A stretch of 64,000 nucleotides of DNA from Clostridia bacterium. GTDB taxonomy: Bacteria; Bacillota; Clostridia; Oscillospirales; Acutalibacteraceae. Position numbers and translations under genes: made by a program. The notes under the pieces were generated by a model. That model was not told the DNA's origin. It was given only the letters and a program-made list of their open reading frames with translations, and ran no database searches. The DNA lies in the NCBI GenBank assembly GCA_017430535.1, contig JAFRMR010000003.1, positions 310,001-374,000 of the forward strand, read 5' to 3'. Shown here piece by piece: positions 59,603-64,000 of the stretch; the stretch's first letter is position 1, and each line of letters begins with the position of its first letter.

Positions 59603-60901
59603 ATGCAAAAGTATTTTCAGCAGGAAATCGAAACCATGCCTCGTGAGCAGATAAAAAGTCTGCAAAACGAGAAGTTTCTCAAACAGATTCAGCATGTCTG
59701 GAACGACTGCCCCGATTACCGCAGAAAAATGGAAAAAGCCGGCGTAACCCCCGATGACATCAAGAGTATTGATGACATTTCAAAGCTTCCGTTCCTGAGC
59801 AAAGATGACCTTAGAGAGGGTTATCCTTATGCAATGCTGGCAAAGCCCCTTTCGGAGTGTGTGAGAATTCACTCAACTTCAGGCACAACCGGCAAAAGAG
59901 TTATTGCCTATTATACCCAGCACGATATTGACCTTTGGGATGAGTGCTGCGCAAGAGCTCTTGTTGCAGCAGGAGCAGACAAAAACGATGTTGTTCATGT
60001 TGCTTACGGCTTTGGCCTTTTCACAGGCGGAGCAGGCCTTAACGGCGGCTCACACAAGCTGGGCTCCCTTACCCTTCCCATGAGCTCAGGCAACACAGAC
60101 AGACAGCTTCAGTTTATGACTGACCTTGGGGCCACGATACTCTGTAGTACCCCTTCTTATGCTGCTTATCTTGCAGAAAGCATAAAAGAAAGAGGGCTCA
60201 GGGATCAAATTAAACTCAAGGCCGGAATATTCGGCGCAGAGGCCTGGAGCGAAGAAATGCGCAGAGATATTGAAGCAAATCTCGGAATCAAGGCATACGA
60301 TATCTACGGTCTTACGGAAATAAGCGGCCCGGGCGTCTCCTTTGAATGTTCCGAGCAGACCGGAATGCACATTAACGAAGACCACTTCTATGCCGAAATA
60401 ATCGACCCCGATACCCTTGAAGTATTGCCTTACGGCGAACAGGGCGAACTTGTTTTCACCTGTCTTGATAAGGAAGCTTTCCCGGTTATCAGGTACAGAA
60501 CAAAAGATATCTGTGTGCTTACAAAAGAAACCTGCTCCTGCGGACGCACATTTATCAAAATGGTAAAACCCAGAGGCAGAAGCGATGATATGCTCATTAT
60601 CAAGGGCGTAAATGTATTCCCCTCTCAGATTGAAACCGTTCTTATTGATCAGGGATATCAGGCAAACTATCAGATTATTGTTGACAGAGTCAATAATTCG
60701 GATACTCTTGACATTAATGTTGAAATGACACAGGAGAAGTTCACGGATAATCTTGGCGAAGTAGCCGAAATGGAAAAGAAACTTGTCTCGGCCCTTAAAG
60801 CTATGCTGGGGATTTACGCAAAAGTTCATCTTGTTGCGCCCAAAACAATTGCCAGAAGCGAGGGCAAGGCAGTAAGGGTAATTGATAACAGAAAAATATA
60901 A
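59603..60901 (+). CDS. paaK: Phenylacetate-CoA ligase (PaaK type)
   Basis: Makes phenylacetyl-CoA (or another aryl-acetyl-CoA) from the acid, ATP and CoA. 432 residues, the usual length: LPFLSKDDLREGYPY, the PaaK-specific VRIHSTSGTTGKRVIAYYTQHDID, VAYGFGLFTGGAGLNGGSHKLG, YDIYGLTEISGPGVSFEC, and FPVIRYRTKDICVLT with GRSDDMLIIKGVNVFPSQIE. RBS GGAGAAAGAGG. Often paired with Ior genes in anaerobes; here it supplies or uses the iorAB product. Confidence 0.94.
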   Translation: MQKYFQQEIETMPREQIKSLQNEKFLKQIQHVWNDCPDYRRKMEKAGVTPDDIKSIDDISKLPFLSKDDLREGYPYAMLAKPLSECVRIHSTSGTTGKRVIAYYTQHDIDLWDECCARALVAAGADKNDVVHVAYGFGLFTGGAGLNGGSHKLGSLTLPMSSGNTDRQLQFMTDLGATILCSTPSYAAYLAESIKERGLRDQIKLKAGIFGAEAWSEEMRRDIEANLGIKAYDIYGLTEISGPGVSFECSEQTGMHINEDHFYAEIIDPDTLEVLPYGEQGELVFTCLDKEAFPVIRYRTKDICVLTKETCSCGRTFIKMVKPRGRSDDMLIIKGVNVFPSQIETVLIDQGYQANYQIIVDRVNNSDTLDINVEMTQEKFTDNLGEVAEMEKKLVSALKAMLGIYAKVHLVAPKTIARSEGKAVRVIDNRKI

Positions 60902-60915
60902 GGGGGGAAAAGAAA

Positions 60916-61302
60916 ATGACAGAAAAACAGATTTCCGTTTTTTTGGAAAACAGATACGGCCAGCTTCATGAAATTACAGACATACTGGCCAGGGCAAATA
61001 TCAACCTTAAGGCACTCAACATTGCCGAAACCAGAGATTACGGCATTGTAAGAATCCTTGTTGATGATGTGGCAAAGGCCACCGATGCTCTTATTGCGGA
61101 CGGATGCGTGGTTTCCGTAAACCCTGTTCAGGTTGTTGCCGTACCTAATGTTGCAGGCGGGCTGAATGATGTTTTAGGCAAAATTGCCGATGCCAATATA
61201 GATATTGAATATATGTATTCAACAGTTGACGGCGACAATGGAAATGCAAAGCTGGTATTCAAAGTAAGTGATGAAGAAAAATTCAAAGAAATACTCGGCT
61301 GA
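60916..61302 (+). CDS. Tandem ACT-domain amino-acid-binding protein
   Basis: 128 residues, two ACT domains: ISVFLENRYGQLHEITDILARANINLKALNIAETRDYGIVRIL (first) and VVAVPNVAGGLNDVLGKIADANIDIEYMYSTVD (second). Small ACT proteins after paaK are a recurring pair in Clostridia and probably sense an aromatic amino acid to control pathway enzymes. RBS GGGGGGAAA. Last gene before a terminator. Confidence 0.92.
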   Translation: MTEKQISVFLENRYGQLHEITDILARANINLKALNIAETRDYGIVRILVDDVAKATDALIADGCVVSVNPVQVVAVPNVAGGLNDVLGKIADANIDIEYMYSTVDGDNGNAKLVFKVSDEEKFKEILG

Positions 61303-61322
61303 TAACAAATAAAATATGAATA

Positions 61323-61364
61323 AAAAATCTGCGTAAGTTTACTCCTTTCGCAGATTTTTATTTT
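61323..61364 (+). terminator. Intrinsic terminator of the T-box operon
   Basis: AAAAATCTGCG (61323-61333) pairs with CGCAGATTTTT (61349-61359), followed by ATTTTA. The rest of the 229-nt gap to the next gene holds only the promoter below. Confidence 0.85.
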
Positions 61365-61470
61365 ATATTTATGCAACATTTTTCTATAAATCTAACACTT
61401 ATTAAAGTAAGTTGAAACGGGATTTTCAAGTACAGCAATCCGGGATTCCCCTATGCCATATATTTTTTAA

Positions 61471-61499
61471 TTGACCTTTTTAAAAATATATGGTAAAAT
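61471..61499 (+). promoter_or_regulatory. Promoter of PPC-module gene
   Basis: TTGACC (61471-61476), 17-nt spacer, TAAAAT (61494-61499). Confidence 0.65.
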
Positions 61500-61531
61500 A
61501 ACTACGATTATAATTTTTCGGAGGATAAATT

Positions 61532-63004
61532 ATGAAAAATTTAAAGCGCTTTTTAGCCCTTTTACTTTCGGTTCTGTTTATCGCTTCTTCATTTGCAGTG
61601 GCATATGCAGCGACAACTGTTACCGATGAATCCGAACCAAACAACAGTTATACAAGCGCCAACACAATTACCGACCCAGTAAAAGGTGCAGCAGGAACTC
61701 TTGAATCCGCTTCCGATGTTGATAACTTTTTGTTCACGGTAGATGAAGCCGGTTTCGTAAAAGTTAATTTCCAGCACGAAGCCAAGGGCGATGATTCAAT
61801 TTATTTCAAAGTTACGCTTTACACAATGTCTGCCGAAAACAAAGAAAACAAGATTGCTGATTTCTCTGTTAAAGGCAATGCAGCTAAAGTATCTTCAATG
61901 GATGTTAAGCTTGAAGGCAAACAGAATTACTATATCAGAGTTCAGGCCGGTGCAAGCTGCGCAGACTTCAAATATACTGTCAGTATTGAAAGTGTTTCAA
62001 CGAAGTATGCGGTTGAAAGCGAGCCTAATAACAGGGTTTCAATTGCCACGCCTCTTACTGTTAATATGACAGATAAGGTTGGTATAAATCTTTGTTATGG
62101 TACAATTACCGAAAAAGTTGCCGGATATCAGAAAGATACAAAAGAAGTAGATATCTATACATTTGATGCTCCCAAGGGATATATTTCCTTTACGATGTTC
62201 AATGGCAAAAAGGTAAGCGGTTCTGATAATGGTAATTATATTTTCAGACTTTATCAATACAGCAAAGAAACTTCTCCTAAGCCTCTTCTAATTACATCCG
62301 TTACTCTCTCAGCAGATAAAGATGTTGATTATGGTCCTGAAATCGGCACAGATGCAGATAGTTACATTCTCCAAGTTGAAGGAGCAGACAATGCAACCGG
62401 AAGCTATGGAATAGAGATTTACGGCAAGAAAGATGATGCTTCAGAGTCCGAATACAACAATTCCTATAGTTACGCTGATGAAATTAAAAACGGATCTAAA
62501 TTATATGCATCAACCTCTTCCAAAGATGACAAAGACGTTTTTACTGTGAAAACCACTTCATCAGAAAGCAGTAAAATAATTCTTTCATCTGCTTCATCCA
62601 CACCTAAGGGCTCATGGTGTGCAAGCATTCAGACATCTAAAGGCGAAGAAAAAGCCACTTTTAATTTCGGAAAAGAAAGCAAAGAATACTCCTTTGCAGA
62701 CCTTGCCGCCGGTAAGTATTATATAGTTATTACACCTACCGGTGAATACACATCAGAGCTCTATACTATTAAAGCTGAAAAAGTTACACCCTCATCCCAG
62801 AGCCAGACTTCAAGTGAAGACGGATTCTTTGCAGGCATAAGAAAAGCAATACACGAAATGGGCTGGAAAGAATGGTGGTCAAGCAACTTTGCGTTTATGA
62901 AGGAAATCGACTGGATGACCACTATCTCCTCATTATTCCACACTCTTAAGCCCTTTGTAACAATATTCAAGGACTTTATAAATACTCCGTCCGATCCTCA
63001 GTAA
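61532..63004 (+). CDS. Exported protein with three PPC-like beta modules
   Basis: Signal peptide FLALLLSVLFIASSFAVAYAA, then modules starting with the pre-peptidase C-terminal signature: ESEPNNSYTSANTI (about 35-150), ESEPNNRVSIATPL (about 165-305) and SESEYNNSYSYADEI (about 310-415). Each is a jelly-roll of the type that often carries D-x-D and F.V motifs (DVDNFLFTVDEAGFV). A Ser/Gln linker is followed by an aromatic tail (MGWKEWWSSNFAFMKEIDW ... FKDFI). No enzyme domain is seen; it may be a surface or binding protein. RBS CGGAGGA. Confidence 0.82.
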   Translation: MKNLKRFLALLLSVLFIASSFAVAYAATTVTDESEPNNSYTSANTITDPVKGAAGTLESASDVDNFLFTVDEAGFVKVNFQHEAKGDDSIYFKVTLYTMSAENKENKIADFSVKGNAAKVSSMDVKLEGKQNYYIRVQAGASCADFKYTVSIESVSTKYAVESEPNNRVSIATPLTVNMTDKVGINLCYGTITEKVAGYQKDTKEVDIYTFDAPKGYISFTMFNGKKVSGSDNGNYIFRLYQYSKETSPKPLLITSVTLSADKDVDYGPEIGTDADSYILQVEGADNATGSYGIEIYGKKDDASESEYNNSYSYADEIKNGSKLYASTSSKDDKDVFTVKTTSSESSKIILSSASSTPKGSWCASIQTSKGEEKATFNFGKESKEYSFADLAAGKYYIVITPTGEYTSELYTIKAEKVTPSSQSQTSSEDGFFAGIRKAIHEMGWKEWWSSNFAFMKEIDWMTTISSLFHTLKPFVTIFKDFINTPSDPQ

Positions 63005-63017
63005 TCAACAAAAGCTA

Positions 63018-63050
63018 AACACGGCAGGCCAAAACCTGCCGTGTTTTTTA
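63018..63050. terminator. Terminator between convergent genes
   Basis: AACACGGCAGG (63018-63028) pairs with CCTGCCGTGTT (63035-63045), T-run to 63050. Can serve both directions. Confidence 0.88.
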
Positions 63051-63066
63051 ATGTTTACCGGTTTAA

Positions 63067-64000
63067 CTAACCTATATGGAATAATCCTTTGACGAATTCT
63101 ATAGGGATTTCGGAATAACCGTTGGTGCCGAATTTATCATAGAGCCAGAGGCTTATCTTCCTTAAGAAAGAAGGATCTTCATTTTTAATTTTTTCGGCTG
63201 CTCCGTATTTTACAAGGATACTGCGGAGCTCCTCTTCCTTTGCCGCAAAATCGGCCGATGTTGCAAGAGTATCATCGAGCACCGCCTTTGCGTCTTTAAC
63301 CGCTTTATCAAGCTTATCGGCATCATTGCCGCGGAGTTTTGATTTATCCAGCTTTTCGGCTGATTCAATAAGAGCCTCAATATTTCTGACATCCCTGCCG
63401 GAAAGGAACTGGGGATACCTGGGAGATGAATATACATCTTTTATATCATCGTGAGCTATCATTTCCATAGCCCATTCAAGGATAACATCATTGTGCTGGG
63501 TTAAATCGTGACGCTGGCCTTTGAAATAGAAAGTGGTATCCGGCAGAAGCCCTGCAGAAGCATCAACAACCCTGTCGGGAGAAATGTGGTTATGGTCGGG
63601 ATTGCTGCAGTGGGTATTCTTCTGAGCATAGCCGGCAGGCAGCTGCTCACCGCAGTTGGCTGCATAAGCGCCCATTGATGTAGAATCAAGCTGAATAATG
63701 AAATCACCGTTCTGCTTATTCCAGTTTTCGCCCACATTTATTACCGCATAATCATACTGCGCAACGCAGAATACGGGTATACCTCTGTCTACCAGGCTCT
63801 GAATATTATCCCTTGCGTGAAGCTGAGCCTGATAGTATTTATCGGTCTGCTCTTTTATTTTTGCCATCTCGGGAGATGAAAGGTACCTCTCGGCGGCGGT
63901 GGGGTAATCAGCCGACGGGCAAAGGCACCACATACTGGTGGAGCGGGTCATAACATTTTCAACAAGGTGCTTTACGCCCTTATTGAGGGTTGCCATAACA
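63067..64000 (-). CDS. C-terminal part of an alpha/beta-hydrolase-like exported protein (gene continues past window)
   Basis: The frame stays open to the window edge; an internal Met at 63996 is followed by normal coding sequence, so the real start is beyond 64000. Visible features: PVFCVAQYDYAVINVGENWNKQNGDF, QLDSTSMGAYAANCGEQLPAGY, and a late HDLTQHNDVILEW that could supply the catalytic Asp and His of an alpha/beta hydrolase (uncertain). A helical Lys/Asp-rich segment (about 225-280) follows and the protein ends in a hydrophobic aromatic helix (FLRKISLWLYDKFG) and FVKGLFHIG. Confidence 0.6.
   Translation of the reverse strand, partial: VMATLNKGVKHLVENVMTRSTSMWCLCPSADYPTAAERYLSSPEMAKIKEQTDKYYQAQLHARDNIQSLVDRGIPVFCVAQYDYAVINVGENWNKQNGDFIIQLDSTSMGAYAANCGEQLPAGYAQKNTHCSNPDHNHISPDRVVDASAGLLPDTTFYFKGQRHDLTQHNDVILEWAMEMIAHDDIKDVYSSPRYPQFLSGRDVRNIEALIESAEKLDKSKLRGNDADKLDKAVKDAKAVLDDTLATSADFAAKEEELRSILVKYGAAEKIKNEDPSFLRKISLWLYDKFGTNGYSEIPIEFVKGLFHIG

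Noticed and set aside
1-64000. CRISPR arrays, insertion sequences, integrases, prophage, tRNA or rRNA genes
   Set aside because: I looked for regularly spaced direct repeats, transposase or integrase motifs, and tRNA T-loops with CCA; only the tmRNA was found.

Overview
The window is a 64 kb piece of a Clostridia-type Firmicutes chromosome, most like anaerobic gut or rumen Ruminococcaceae/Oscillospiraceae. This placement is inferred from gene content: a dimeric GlyQS, YlxM-Ffh, KhpA, PhoH-YbeY-DgkA-Era-RecO, MutS2, a T-box leader, Na+-pumping oxaloacetate decarboxylase, indolepyruvate:ferredoxin oxidoreductase, DUF4474 proteins, AGGAGG ribosome sites with frequent GTG/TTG starts, and TTGACA-17-TATAAT promoters. 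I cannot name the genus. I see no insertion sequences, phage genes, CRISPR arrays, rRNA or tRNA genes; tmRNA is the only RNA gene.

Region 1 (1-9.1 kb) is the rpmH/dnaA neighbourhood. rpmH-rnpA-yidD-yidC-jag read left and dnaA reads right. dnaA is followed by ftsY, rdgB and yhbY rather than dnaN, and then by the trans-translation pair smpB-ssrA and two tandem DUF4474 secreted proteins. Region 2 (9.2-18.6 kb) holds glyQS read through into a split oxaloacetate decarboxylase (oadA, oadG, biotin carrier, oadB), then a YibE/F membrane protein, an IolJ-like aldolase with IolC kinase, and a membrane M28 peptidase.

Region 3 (18.6-28.6 kb, minus strand) is one gene train: phoH-ybeY-dgkA-era-recO runs almost without gaps into a sugar cluster (GPH symporter, sugar isomerase, RlmA methyltransferase, GH27 alpha-galactosidase, purple-acid-phosphatase-like protein). 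Region 4 (28.7-37.2 kb) has an FHA membrane protein, an anchored E/T-rich protein and mutS2, then the SRP/ribosome operon ylxM-ffh-rpsP-khpA-rimM-trmD, then rpmE and yigZ. Region 5 (37.2-43.7 kb) is more AT-rich and accessory: a divergent Lgt homologue, a zinc-ribbon membrane protein, a Ser/Thr kinase divergent from a helix-turn-helix protein, a GDPD phosphodiesterase and two exported metallophosphoesterases. Region 6 (43.7-54.3 kb) has tyrS, a HAD phosphatase, an alpha/beta hydrolase, an exported sialidase, and polA-rimI-tsaD-zinc-ribbon on the minus strand, then dus.

Region 7 (55.2-61.3 kb) is the most interesting. A T-box leader, whose antiterminator with the canonical 7-nt UGGUACC bulge can be drawn base by base and whose likely specifier is UUC (Phe), precedes an acyl-CoA synthetase, iorA, iorB, a phenylacetate-CoA ligase and an ACT-domain protein. 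Because a T-box switches genes ON when uncharged tRNA accumulates, this suggests that the cluster makes phenylalanine from phenylacetate by reductive carboxylation, not that it degrades aromatic amino acids. Region 8 (61.5-64 kb) holds an exported protein with PPC-like modules and the C-terminal part of another exported hydrolase-like protein. Several exported proteins here end in aromatic/basic amphipathic tails, a possible unrecognised surface-retention signal.
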